Positions 34,226-42,852 of a stretch of DNA of 64,000 nucleotides are shown piece after piece. Numbering within the stretch: the first letter of the stretch is position 1; each line of letters opens with the position of its first letter. Source of the DNA: Paracandidimonas soli. Lineage in GTDB: Bacteria > Pseudomonadota > Gammaproteobacteria > Burkholderiales > Burkholderiaceae_B. Below the pieces are notes generated by a model. The model was not told the DNA's origin, did not search any database, and saw nothing but the letters and a program-made list of their open reading frames with translations. The DNA is taken from assembly GCF_004342005.1 (NCBI RefSeq), contig NZ_SMBX01000008.1, positions 1 to 64,000 of the forward strand, written 5' to 3'. The position numbers were made by a program, and so were the translations under genes.

Positions 34226-35025
34226 CCACGCGCCAAAGCGCAAGCCGCGGCCTGCTGGCCGCGGCCGCGCAGCCGGCAAGCCTGCTGAAGGCATCGCCCG
34301 TTCCCTTCTATGCCCAGATCCGCGATGCGTTGCGCAAGCAGATCCTGGACGGTGCGCTGGCGTCGCACCAGCGCTTGCCGTCGGAAAACCAGATGATAGA
34401 GATGTTCGGCGTCAGCCGGATTACCGTCCGGCAGGCCTTGCAGGAGCTCGAAAGCGAAGGGCTTATCGTGCGGGTGCATGGCAAAGGGACTTTCGTGGCC
34501 AAGCCTATTGCATTCCAGAACCTGGCCACGCTCCAGGGCTTTGGCGAGGCCATGCATCCGCACGGTTTCGATACCCGCTCCGACCTGGTCTCCGTGCGCG
34601 AGATTCCGGCGGAGGGCCTGGTGGCCGAGCGGCTGCAAAGCCGGCCCGGCGCGGCCTGCGTCGAAATCCGCCGCATCCGCTATCTGAACCAGGAGCCCGT
34701 ATCGGTGGAAACCAGCTATTTCCTGATGGCGGTGGGCGGCAGGCTGGCCCGGGAGGATCTTTCGACCAAAGACATACTCGTCATCCTCGAGAGCAGCTAC
34801 GGGATTGCGCTCGGACGCGCAAACCTGGTGCTGGGCGCCCATCAGGCGAACCAGGAGCAGGCGCGCCAGCTTGGCGTGGCCACCGGCTTTCCGCTGCTGC
34901 ATATCGAGCGGCTGACGCATGACCGGGCGGGCTTGCCGCTGATGTACGAACACCTGTTCCATCGTGGGGATTCGTTCCGCTATACGGTGCAGGTCGACCG
35001 ACAGACCCGCGGCGATGCCGCCTGA
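34222..35025 (+). CDS. GntR-family regulator with UTRA domain (HutC type)
   Basis: A 267-residue regulator. The winged helix-turn-helix is at about residues 30-95 (PFYAQIRDALRKQILDGAL..RLPSENQMIEMFGVSRITVRQALQELESEG), followed by the UTRA ligand domain with CVEIRRIRYLNQEPVSVETSYFL and TGFPLLHIERLTHDRAG. The first 25 residues (MTTRQSASRGLLAAAAQ) are encoded by a copy of the dispersed hairpin repeat, so the start codon itself lies in repeat DNA. Located inside the transporter/amidase operon, which it probably represses. Confidence 0.92.
   Translation: MTTRQSASRGLLAAAAQPASLLKASPVPFYAQIRDALRKQILDGALASHQRLPSENQMIEMFGVSRITVRQALQELESEGLIVRVHGKGTFVAKPIAFQNLATLQGFGEAMHPHGFDTRSDLVSVREIPAEGLVAERLQSRPGAACVEIRRIRYLNQEPVSVETSYFLMAVGGRLAREDLSTKDILVILESSYGIALGRANLVLGAHQANQEQARQLGVATGFPLLHIERLTHDRAGLPLMYEHLFHRGDSFRYTVQVDRQTRGDAA
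34223..34265 (+). repeat. Dispersed hairpin repeat, copy 4 (covers a gene start)
   Basis: TGACCACGCGCCAAAGCGCA followed by AGCC and the perfect hairpin GCCGCGGCC-TGCT-GGCCGCGGC (34244-34265). Unlike the other copies it is translated: its second to fourth bases belong to the ATG/TGA overlap between the permease and the UTRA regulator. Confidence 0.7.
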
Positions 35026-35031
35026 ACCCCT

Positions 35032-36441
35032 ATGCGATTCATGATGAATACAAGCAATCTCGATGTGAGCATGGCCTCGTTGCGCCATGCCTATGCCCAG
35101 GGATCGTTGACGCCGGAAGACGTCGTCAGCGAGTGTTTTCGCCGCGTCCGCGCCTATGCCGATCCGCACGTCTGGACCGAACTCGTCGACGAGCGGCAGG
35201 CACGGGCGCGGGCGCGCGAGCTGATGTCCGATCCGTCGGCCAGGCAATTGCCGCTGTACGGCATTCCCTTTTCCGTGAAGGACAATGTGGACGTGGCCGG
35301 GATGGCGACCACCTGCGGCTGCCGGGGCTTCGACCGGCACCCTGAGCAAAGCGCTTACGCCGTGGCGCAGGCCCTGCGGGCCGGCGCCATCCTGATCGGC
35401 AAAAACACGCTGGATCAGTTCGCCACCGGCCTGAACGGAACCCGCAGCCTGGACGGCTATTGCCGCAATGCTTTCGATCCGCGCTATGTGCCGGGAGGCT
35501 CCAGCTCGGGATCAGGCGTCGCCGTATCGGCCGGCCTGGTATCTTTCTCGCTCGGATCGGACACCGGCGGATCCGGCAGGGTGCCCGCGGCCATGAACAA
35601 CGTGGTCGGCGTCAAGCCGACGCTGGGCCTGGTCAGCATGCAGGGCATGGTCAAGAACAACCGCTACTTCGATTGCATGCCGGTATTTTCCAGAACGGTC
35701 GAGGACGGCTATGCGGTGTTGTCGGTCATCCGCGGCTACGATCCGGACGACAGTTTCAGCCGTACCGATGCGGATGACATTGCCCTGACGCCGGATGCGC
35801 CAGGGCAATTCGTCTTTGGCGTGCCGCGTGAGTCGCAGCTCGCCTTCTTCGGCGATGAACTGGCGCGCCGGGCCTATGAGGAGGCGATCGAGCGCCTTGC
35901 CGGGATCGGCGGGGTGCCAAGGGAAATCGATTACTCCCTGTTCCAGGAGGCGGCGCGGCTGCCGTTCGACAGCGGCCTGCTGGCCGAGCGGGCCTATAGC
36001 TACGGCCAGGTGCTGCGGGAGCGCGCCGATACGGTACACCCGGCCGTGGCGGCCATGCTGGAAAAAGGCCTGGCCTACTCCGGCCGGGAAGTCGTGGAAG
36101 CCGTGTATGCGCTGTATGACTTGCGGCGTGCGGCGCGGCGGTTGTTCGTCGAGGCCGGGCTGGATGTGATCGCAACGCCAACGGTCGGGCGGGCCTACCG
36201 CTGCGAGGAGCTGGAACAGGATCCGATCGCCTTGAACCACTCCATCGGCTACTACACCTATGCTGTGAATCCGCTCGACCTGAGCGCGCTCGCCGTGCCG
36301 TCCGCCATCCGTTCCGATGGCTTGCCGTTCGGCATCTCCTTGCTCGCTCCCGCTGGCGCCGATGGTCTGCTGCATGGCCTGGGCATGCGGTTCCAGGCCG
36401 CAACGGGCTTGCCCGCCGGTACCCTGGCCAGGCGCTCTTGA
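35032..36441 (+). CDS. Amidase-signature enzyme resembling the allophanate hydrolase (AtzF) amidase domain
   Basis: A 469-residue serine amidase. The Ser-cisSer-Lys triad is in LYGIPFSVKDNVDVAG (Lys near 83), YVPGGSSSGSGVAV and GSDTGGSGRVPAAMNNVVGVKPT. NTLDQFATGLNGTRS and CRNAFDPRYVPGG closely follow AtzF-type allophanate hydrolases rather than GatA. It ends at the amidase domain: the C-terminal domain (about 130 residues) that turns N-carboxyurea to CO2 and ammonia in full AtzF (about 600) is missing. No urea carboxylase is nearby, so the natural substrate is probably another ureido, carbamoyl or amide compound taken up by the adjacent ABC transporter. Start 35032. Confidence 0.88.
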   Translation: MRFMMNTSNLDVSMASLRHAYAQGSLTPEDVVSECFRRVRAYADPHVWTELVDERQARARARELMSDPSARQLPLYGIPFSVKDNVDVAGMATTCGCRGFDRHPEQSAYAVAQALRAGAILIGKNTLDQFATGLNGTRSLDGYCRNAFDPRYVPGGSSSGSGVAVSAGLVSFSLGSDTGGSGRVPAAMNNVVGVKPTLGLVSMQGMVKNNRYFDCMPVFSRTVEDGYAVLSVIRGYDPDDSFSRTDADDIALTPDAPGQFVFGVPRESQLAFFGDELARRAYEEAIERLAGIGGVPREIDYSLFQEAARLPFDSGLLAERAYSYGQVLRERADTVHPAVAAMLEKGLAYSGREVVEAVYALYDLRRAARRLFVEAGLDVIATPTVGRAYRCEELEQDPIALNHSIGYYTYAVNPLDLSALAVPSAIRSDGLPFGISLLAPAGADGLLHGLGMRFQAATGLPAGTLARRS

Positions 36442-37217
36442 TGGACCTGTCCATGGCCGGGCCGGAATTCCTGCCGATGGCGGCCATCGCCGCCATCATG
36501 CTGGCATCGAGTTTTCTTCATGGCGTGTTCGGCATCGGTTTTGCGATGATTGCGACCCCGCTGCTGGCTTTGTGGATGGAGCCTCGCGAAGCGGTGCTGC
36601 TTGCGGCGGTTCCGCTGTGGTGCATCGCCCTGGGGTTTCTGGGCCGCCATTTTGCGCAGGTCAGGCGCTGCGGCCACCTGGTCCTTCTGCCATGCATCCT
36701 GGTCGGCAGCGTGCTGGGAGTGCAGTTGCAGTCCGCGCTTTCAGCCAGGGCTTCGTGGCTGCTGTTGGCCGGCTTGCTGTTGCTGAGCGCGGTCGTGCCC
36801 GCCCTGGCGCATCGCATGCGCGAGCGCGGCTTGCAGCCGCCTCCCGCCGCCCGCCTGGCGTTCGGCCTTGGCGCCGGCGTGACCGAATCGTCGCTGAATG
36901 TCGGCGCGCCGCTGATCGTGCTGTATGGGGGATTGCTCCGGCAGCCCCGGATGGAGCAATTGATTCTCCTCAATCTGTGCTTCGCTACCGGCAAGACGGT
37001 GCAGCTCGGGCTGACCCTGGCGCAGGGGGAACAGTGGATCAGGCCTTCATGGCTGCTGGTGGCGGTAGTGACGGCCGGGCTGGGTTATATGCTGGGCTTG
37101 CGCTGGATGGGCCGGCTGCCCGAGCATGTCTTCCGGCGCAGCCTGGCCTGCTTTCTCTGCGCGATGGCCGGGTTGCTGATCCTGCGGGCGATATGGGGGA
37201 GCTGGCCGGAATCGTAA
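36441..37217 (+). CDS. TauE/SafE-family (TSUP) anion exporter
   Basis: A 258-residue inner-membrane protein with seven to eight helices. Typical elements are ASSFLHGVFGIGFAMIATPLLALW near the start, RLAFGLGAGVTESSLNVGAPLIVLYGGLLR, and the closing helices MLGLRWMGRLP...FLCAMAGLLILRA. Family members export sulfite, sulfoacetate or other organosulfur anions. It begins on ATG 36441, overlapping the amidase stop; TTG 36438 is an alternative. As last gene of the operon it would remove a product anion made from the imported compound. Confidence 0.88.
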   Translation: MDLSMAGPEFLPMAAIAAIMLASSFLHGVFGIGFAMIATPLLALWMEPREAVLLAAVPLWCIALGFLGRHFAQVRRCGHLVLLPCILVGSVLGVQLQSALSARASWLLLAGLLLLSAVVPALAHRMRERGLQPPPAARLAFGLGAGVTESSLNVGAPLIVLYGGLLRQPRMEQLILLNLCFATGKTVQLGLTLAQGEQWIRPSWLLVAVVTAGLGYMLGLRWMGRLPEHVFRRSLACFLCAMAGLLILRAIWGSWPES

Positions 37218-37244
37218 TAAGCCTTGCGGATGATCCAGCGCGCT

Positions 37245-37751
37245 TCAACGGCCGGTAAGCTCTTCTATCGGGGGAGGCGGAACCGGTTGCGTTACCAGGT
37301 TCTTTCTACGTTTTTCATAGAAAGCATTGCCGCCTGTCACGAGAACATAGTGCATATTGCCGTAGGAAAACCGGCGCTGCGCGTTGTGGAAGAACATGGC
37401 ATTGCCGATCAAGGGATGGCGTTCTCCTCCAAGAACGGCGCGCGCTGCTTCCCTGACCTTGGGCAGATCCCTCTCGCTCATCGGGCGGGACAGGACTCCC
37501 GAAGCGAACTGTCCCTTCTGCCCTACGACGCCGCATACCGTGTCGGGAAACTGGCTGGACTCGACACGATTCATCACCACGCTGCCGACGGCAATCAGGC
37601 CGTCTCTGCTGGAGCGATGCGATTCGAAATACATCGCCCGCTCCATGCACTCCATTTCGCTTTTCCCGCCGAGCGTCGAGCAGCCCGCCAGCACCAGCGC
37701 CGTGCAGGCAATGCAGGCGGAAGATCGCAGTTTCGGGATTGCGAACTTCAT
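37245..37751 (-). CDS. SleB-like cell-wall hydrolase, probable lipoprotein
   Basis: A 168-residue protein with a lipobox at the end of its signal peptide (ACIACTALVLAGCSTLGG), so it is likely anchored in the outer membrane. The hydrolase_2 (SleB) core has MECMERAMYFESHRSSRDGLIAVGSVVMNRVES and YGNMHYVLVTGGNAFYEKR, with the catalytic Glu expected in MYFES. Start 37751 (MKFAIPKLRSS) is chosen over 37769 because the signal peptide begins there. Convergent with the TSUP gene, 27 bases away, so unrelated to that operon. Confidence 0.82.
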   Translation of the reverse strand: MKFAIPKLRSSACIACTALVLAGCSTLGGKSEMECMERAMYFESHRSSRDGLIAVGSVVMNRVESSQFPDTVCGVVGQKGQFASGVLSRPMSERDLPKVREAARAVLGGERHPLIGNAMFFHNAQRRFSYGNMHYVLVTGGNAFYEKRRKNLVTQPVPPPPIEELTGR

Positions 37752-37928
37752 CGAAACAGAATCGCGCATTCAAGCCCTCGTTTGTCGATATTCCCGCAAG
37801 CCGCGGCACGCTCGCAGTGTATCAAGACAGGGAACCATCGGAATGGCGCGAAAGCGGGAGGCGCCCCCGTATTGGGCCGGAGTTCTTCACTGATCGCTGC
37901 TCATGTAGCGTCACGCGCCCGCTGATCA

Positions 37929-38393
37929 TTATGGCCGTTCCAGAATTCTCGGTCCCGGTCCTTCTTCGCCAAGCATATCCATCGGATTGCGCAAGGGGCA
38001 CTCGTCAAGCGACAGGCAACCGCAGCCGATACAGCCGTCGAGTTCGTCGCGCAGCCGCGTCAGACGCTTGATTCGTTCATTCAGGATGGCGCGCCAGGCT
38101 GTGGACAGTTCGCTCCACTGACCTGCCGTCAGTTTGCTGCCCGGCGGATAGCGGCCCAGCGCTTCCTTGATCTCCTCCAGCGGTATGCCGGCGCGTTGCG
38201 CCACTTTGATGACGGCGATGTAGCGCAGCATCACCGATGGAAACCGCCGCTGGTTGCCGGAGCTGCGCGTGCTCGCGATCAACCCTCTGGATTCGTAGAA
38301 GTGGATGGTGGACACAGGCACGCCCGCACGGTGGGCGACTTCCCCCACCGTCAGCATGCGGGTGAAGTCGATGGGTTTGTCTTTTTTCGTCAT
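37929..38393 (-). CDS. soxR: Redox-sensing transcriptional activator SoxR
   Basis: A 154-residue MerR-family regulator. N-terminal [29 protein letters not shown], dimerisation helix, then the [2Fe-2S] cluster [12 protein letters not shown] (C-x2-C-x-C-x5-C), the SoxR signature. Oxidation of the cluster by redox-cycling compounds such as phenazines activates target promoters. Start 38393 ([13 protein letters not shown]). It is divergent from the mexGHI-opmD-like operon, whose promoter carries a SoxR box, so this is a local regulator-target pair rather than the enterobacterial SoxRS system. Confidence 0.97.
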   Translation of the reverse strand: MTKKDKPIDFTRMLTVGEVAHRAGVPVSTIHFYESRGLIASTRSSGNQRRFPSVMLRYIAVIKVAQRAGIPLEEIKEALGRYPPGSKLTAGQWSELSTAWRAILNERIKRLTRLRDELDGCIGCGCLSLDECPLRNPMDMLGEEGPGPRILERP

Positions 38394-38398
38394 GGCGC

Positions 38399-38429
38399 TT
38401 GACCTCAACTTAACTTGAGGTTTTATAGT
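38399..38429 (+). promoter_or_regulatory. SoxR box and SoxR-dependent promoter
   Basis: The 18-base near-perfect palindrome CCTCAACTTAACTTGAGG at 38403-38420 matches the SoxR-box consensus CCTCAAGTTAACTTGAGG in 17 of 18 positions. It lies between TTGACC (38399-38404) and TATAGT (38424-38429). The spacer is 19 bases, the overlong spacing required for MerR-type activation by DNA distortion. Transcription would proceed rightward into the efflux genes; the box ends only ten bases from the soxR start codon, so SoxR may also repress itself. Confidence 0.95.
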
Positions 38430-38524
38430 CCAACGCGATTCCTCTGGCAAGCCTTGCTGGCCGGCTTTCTTCAACCCATCGCACGCGGGCTGCGCCGCTG
38501 TGCCGATTCGCTGGGAAAACAACA

Positions 38525-38644
38525 ATGCATACTTCCCTCAATGCTGTATTGGGTAGCCGCGCGCTGCGGCTCGTCGCCCGCATTCTTCTGTCGGCCGCTG
38601 CCGCGCATGGCGGACGGCATGAGACAAGGAGGCTCGCGAGATGA
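38525..38644 (+). pseudogene. mexG: 39-codon remnant of a MexG/DoxX-like gene
   Basis: A short frame [21 protein letters not shown] that continues LSAAAAHGG and ends at 38644, overlapping the start of the adaptor gene (ATGA). MexG, a DoxX-family membrane protein of about 148 residues, occupies this position in the P. aeruginosa mexGHI-opmD operon, and DoxX proteins open with a polar stretch and a first helix of the LVARILL type. Here the frame stops after about half of the first helix. The rest of mexG seems to have been lost by an internal deletion that kept the translational coupling. Alternatively it is a short leader peptide. Confidence 0.5.
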
Positions 38645-39756
38645 GCAGCGGGATAGGAAAATGGGCCGGTGTGGCGGTCGTGCTGGCAGTGGCTGCTGTC
38701 GCATGGCTGGTCTGGAGCCGGCCGGGCGAAGCTTCGGGCGGCGGCTGGCCGGTCGCCAAGGTAGCCCTGGCAAAGGTGGAGCGTACGGATGCGCCGCGGG
38801 CATTTCACGGGGTCGGTGAGTTGGAAGCCGCGCGTCAGGTGGAGCTGGCCTCGGAAGTCTCGGGGCGCGTCACGCGTATCGCGTTCTCGTCCGGGCAGCG
38901 TGTCGCGAAGGGACAGTTGCTGGCGCAGATCAACGACGCCCCCGAGCAGGCCGAGCATCTGCGGTTGCGGGCCCAGTTGCGCAATGCCGAAACGATATTG
39001 ACCCGCACTCGCCAGTTGCGCGCCGATCGGGTGGCGACCCAGGAGCAACTGGACAACGCCACCGCCACGCGCGACATGGCGCGCGGCGAACTCCGGCGCA
39101 TCGAGGCGGTGATCGCTCAGAAAGCGATCGTGGCGCCGTTTTCTGGCGTGATCGGTATCCGCCGCGTCCATGAGGGACAGTACCTGAATGCCGGAGACGG
39201 CATAGCCAGCCTGGTCGATGCCGATGTTCTGCATGCGAATTTCGCGCTGGACGAGCGGGCTGCGCCGCATCTTCGTGATGACCAGCCGGTACAGGTGCGC
39301 GCCGATGCGTGGCCTGGACGCGTGTTCGAAGCCCGGGTCGCGGCCATCGACCCGCTGGTCAGTCCGTCGCGCACAGTGCGAGTACAGGCCCGCATTCCGA
39401 ATACGGAGGGATTGCTGCAGGCAGGCATGTTTGCCAATGTGCGTGTGCTGCGCCAGGAGCCGGCGCCGGTGCTGACAGTGCCCGAAACCGCCGTGACCTA
39501 TTCGGCCTACGGCCAGACGGTATTCATTGCCGAGAGGAGCGGGCGGGAGACGCTGACCGTGCGCCGAGTGGCGGTCAAGACAGGAGAACGCTGGCAGGGC
39601 CGTGTCGAGATCGAATCCGGCTTGCAAGAAGGGACGCAGGTAGTCGTTTCCGGCCAGTTGCGGCTGAGCGACGGGATGCAGGTCGAGGTGGCGGAGCGCG
39701 ATGCGCTCCATGATGAGCAGCCAATGCCGTCCGGGGCGGAGGTTGCTCGCTCATGA
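38641..39756 (+). CDS. mexH: RND efflux periplasmic adaptor, MexH-like
   Basis: A 371-residue membrane fusion protein. An N-terminal anchor helix (AGVAVVLAVAAVAWLVW) is followed by the barrel-sandwich domain (GVGELEAARQVELASEVSGRVTRIAFSSGQRVAKGQLL), a short coiled hairpin near residues 95-140, IVAPFSGVIGIRRVHEGQYLNAGDG, and the beta-barrel and membrane-proximal domains. It bridges the inner-membrane pump at 39753 and the outer-membrane channel at 42853. Start 38641; stop overlaps the pump start by ATGA. Confidence 0.93.
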   Translation: MSSGIGKWAGVAVVLAVAAVAWLVWSRPGEASGGGWPVAKVALAKVERTDAPRAFHGVGELEAARQVELASEVSGRVTRIAFSSGQRVAKGQLLAQINDAPEQAEHLRLRAQLRNAETILTRTRQLRADRVATQEQLDNATATRDMARGELRRIEAVIAQKAIVAPFSGVIGIRRVHEGQYLNAGDGIASLVDADVLHANFALDERAAPHLRDDQPVQVRADAWPGRVFEARVAAIDPLVSPSRTVRVQARIPNTEGLLQAGMFANVRVLRQEPAPVLTVPETAVTYSAYGQTVFIAERSGRETLTVRRVAVKTGERWQGRVEIESGLQEGTQVVVSGQLRLSDGMQVEVAERDALHDEQPMPSGAEVARS

Positions 39757-42700
39757 GATTCACCGACGTTTTCGTGCGCCGCCCGGTGCTGGCGCTGGTG
39801 GTCAGCAGCCTGATCGTGCTGCTGGGTCTGTTCGCGCTGGGCAAGCTGCCGATCCGGCAATATCCGACGCTGGCAACCTCCACCATCACGGTAGGCACCG
39901 AATACCCCGGCGCGTCCGCCGAGCTGATGCAGGGCTTCGTCACTCAGCCGATCACGCAGGCGGTGTCCTCGGTCGAGGGCATCGACTATCTCTCGTCCTC
40001 GTCGGTGCAGGGCCGCAGCACTGTCACATTGCGCATGGAGCTGAACCGCGACTCCACCCAGGCGCTGACCGAGACCATGGCCAAGGTCAACCAGGTGCGC
40101 TACCGGCTGCCTGAACGGGCCTACGACCCGGTGATCGAGCTGTCTGCGGGGGATTCGACGGCGGTGGCCTATGTGGGTTTTTCCACCGGGAGCCTGTCGA
40201 CGCCGGAGCTGACCGATTACCTGTCGCGCGTGGTCGAGCCGCTGTTCTCCGGCATCTCCGGCGTGGCCAAGGTGCAGACTTTCGGTGGACAGCGTCTGGC
40301 GATGCGCCTGTGGCTGGACGCGGACCGCCTGGCCGGGCGCGGCCTGACCGCCACGGATGTGGCCGAGGCGGTGCGCCGCAACAACTACCAGGCCGCGCCG
40401 GGACAGGTGCGTGGTCAGTATGTTATCTCCAATGTACGAGTCAATTCCGACCTGACCAGCATCGAGGAGTTTCGCGACCTGGTGATCCGCAACGATGGCA
40501 ATGGACTGGTGCGTTTGCGCGACGTGGGTACGGTGGAATTGGGCGCGGCAGCCACCGATACCAGCGCCACGATGGACGGCGACCCGGCCATACATCTGGG
40601 GCTGTTCCCGACGCCTGCGGGCAACCCGCTGGTCATCGTGGACGGCATCCGCCAACTGCTGCCTGAAATCGAGAAGACCTTGCCGCCGGGCGTGAAGATG
40701 GACCTGGCCTACGAGACGGCCCGCTTCATCGAGGCATCGATCAACGAGGTGTTGCGCACGCTGCTGGAGGCGGTGCTGATCGTGGTGCTGGTCATCTGGC
40801 TGTGTCTGGGATCGTTGCGCAGCGTCATCATTCCCGTTGTCACTATCCCATTGTCGATGCTGGGTGCGGCCGGATTGATGCTGGCCTTCGGCTTCAGCAT
40901 CAATCTGCTGACTCTGCTGGCGATGGTGCTGGCGATCGGACTGGTGGTAGACGATGCCATCGTGGTCGTGGAGAACGTGCATCGTCACATCGAGGAAGGC
41001 AAGACGCCCGTGGCGGCGGCGCTGATCGGCGCGCGTGAGATCGCCGGGCCGGTGATTGCGATGACGTTGACGCTGGCGGCCGTCTATGCGCCCATCGGCC
41101 TGATGGGCGGGCTGACCGGCGCCTTGTTCCGCGAATTCGCGCTGACGCTGGCTGGCGCAGTGATCGTTTCCGGCGTGGTGGCGCTGACGCTCTCGCCGGT
41201 GATGAGTTCGCTGCTCCTGAAATCCAGCCTCCAGGATGGCGGGCAAGGCCGCATGGCGGCGCTGGCCGAGTACGTCTTCGGCGGGCTGGCGCGCCGTTAC
41301 GGCGATGCGCTCCGTTTCTCGCTGCGGCAGCGCTGGCTGAGCGGCGGCTTCGCATTGCTGGTCTGCCTGAGCCTGCCTTTCCTGTACCAGACGCCGCAGC
41401 GCGAGCTGGCGCCGCCGGAGGACCAGGCGGCGGTGCTGACGGCAATCAAATCACCGCAACACGCCAGCCTGGACTATGCGGAACGGTTCGCCGACGAACT
41501 GCATCGCATCATGGCCGCCATCCCGGAAACCACCGGCACCTGGATCATCAATGGCACGGACGGACCCGCGGCCAGCTTCGGCGGCATCAACCTGTCCGAC
41601 TGGGGCGCGCGGGAGCGCAAGGAGCCGGAAATCGTCGCCGAGCTGCAGAATGCGGTGAGCGGCATCGAGGGCAGCAGCATCTTCGCCTTCCAGGTCGCGC
41701 CGCTGCCGGGCGGCAGCGGCGGTCTGCCGGTGCAACTGGTGCTGCGCAGCGCGCAGGACTACTCCGTGCTGTACGAGGCGATGGAGGGCCTGAAACAGCG
41801 CGCCCGCGAAAGCGGCCTGTTCGTAGTGGTGGACAGCGACCTGGAGTACGACAGCCCCGTGGTGCAGGTCACGATCGACCGCGCCAAGGCCGGCAGCCTG
41901 GGCATCGTCATGCAGGACATCGGCGATTCGCTGGGCGTGCTGGTCGGAGAGAACTATGTCAACCGATTCGCGCTGTTCGGCCGTTCCTACGACGTCATTC
42001 CACAGAGTGTGGGCGAGCAGCGATTGACGCCGCAGGCGCTGGCCCGGCAATACGTGCGCACCGGCGATGGCGCGCTGGTGCCGCTGTCCACAGTGGTGCG
42101 GCTGGACATGGGCGTGGAGCCCAACCGGCTGAGCCAGTTCGATCAGCAGAATGCGGCCACCCTGCAGGCCATCCCCGCGCCGGGCGTATCGCTGGGTCAG
42201 GCGGTGGACTTTCTGGAGCAGATGGTGGCTGACTTGCCGCCGGGCTTCAGCCACGACTGGCAGTCGGAGTCGCGCCAGTACGTGCAGGAGGGCAACGCGC
42301 TGGTTTTCGCCTTCCTCGCCGCGCTGGCGGTAATCTATCTGGTACTGGCCGCGCAGTATGAAAGCCTGATCGACCCGCTGATCATCCTGATCACTGTGCC
42401 GCTGTCGATCTGCGGTGCGCTTCTGCCGCTGGCGCTGGGCTGGACCACGCTGAACATCTACACGCAGATCGGGTTGGTGACGCTGATCGGGCTCATCAGC
42501 AAGCACGGCATCCTGATGGTCGAGTTCGCCAATGAGTTGCAGGTGCGTGAGGGCCTGGACCGAATCGAAGCCATCATCCGCGCTGCGCAGATCCGCCTGC
42601 GCCCCGTACTGATGACCACCGGAGCGATGGCCTTCGGCGTGGCGCCGCTGTTGTTCGCCAGCGGCGCGGGCGCCAACAGCCGCTTCGGCCTGGGCGCCGT

Positions 42701-42842
42701 GATCGTCTGCGGGATGCTGGTCGGCACGCTGTTCACGCTGTTCGTGCTGCCGACGATCTATACGTGGCTGGCCCGCGACCACCGAGTACAGACGGCGCGC
42801 GGCAAGGCGTTGGCCGAGATCGACAGCGCCGTCGCGGCATGA
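39753..42842 (+). CDS. mexI: RND multidrug efflux pump, MexI-like
   Basis: A 1029-residue proton-driven trimeric pump. The start MRFTDVFVRRPVLALVVS and PIRQYPTLATSTITVGTEYPGASAELMQGFVT fit the HAE-1 family; by recall the pattern is closest to P. aeruginosa MexI. Twelve membrane helices in two halves; the TM4 motif GLVVDDAIVVVENVHRHIEEG contains the proton-relay aspartates, and large porter loops follow TM1 and TM7. Gene order adaptor-pump-channel and the SoxR promoter support a mexGHI-opmD-type system that exports redox-active metabolites. Confidence 0.95.
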   Translation: MRFTDVFVRRPVLALVVSSLIVLLGLFALGKLPIRQYPTLATSTITVGTEYPGASAELMQGFVTQPITQAVSSVEGIDYLSSSSVQGRSTVTLRMELNRDSTQALTETMAKVNQVRYRLPERAYDPVIELSAGDSTAVAYVGFSTGSLSTPELTDYLSRVVEPLFSGISGVAKVQTFGGQRLAMRLWLDADRLAGRGLTATDVAEAVRRNNYQAAPGQVRGQYVISNVRVNSDLTSIEEFRDLVIRNDGNGLVRLRDVGTVELGAAATDTSATMDGDPAIHLGLFPTPAGNPLVIVDGIRQLLPEIEKTLPPGVKMDLAYETARFIEASINEVLRTLLEAVLIVVLVIWLCLGSLRSVIIPVVTIPLSMLGAAGLMLAFGFSINLLTLLAMVLAIGLVVDDAIVVVENVHRHIEEGKTPVAAALIGAREIAGPVIAMTLTLAAVYAPIGLMGGLTGALFREFALTLAGAVIVSGVVALTLSPVMSSLLLKSSLQDGGQGRMAALAEYVFGGLARRYGDALRFSLRQRWLSGGFALLVCLSLPFLYQTPQRELAPPEDQAAVLTAIKSPQHASLDYAERFADELHRIMAAIPETTGTWIINGTDGPAASFGGINLSDWGARERKEPEIVAELQNAVSGIEGSSIFAFQVAPLPGGSGGLPVQLVLRSAQDYSVLYEAMEGLKQRARESGLFVVVDSDLEYDSPVVQVTIDRAKAGSLGIVMQDIGDSLGVLVGENYVNRFALFGRSYDVIPQSVGEQRLTPQALARQYVRTGDGALVPLSTVVRLDMGVEPNRLSQFDQQNAATLQAIPAPGVSLGQAVDFLEQMVADLPPGFSHDWQSESRQYVQEGNALVFAFLAALAVIYLVLAAQYESLIDPLIILITVPLSICGALLPLALGWTTLNIYTQIGLVTLIGLISKHGILMVEFANELQVREGLDRIEAIIRAAQIRLRPVLMTTGAMAFGVAPLLFASGAGANSRFGLGAVIVCGMLVGTLFTLFVLPTIYTWLARDHRVQTARGKALAEIDSAVAA

Positions 42843-42852
42843 GGGGGGCGTC

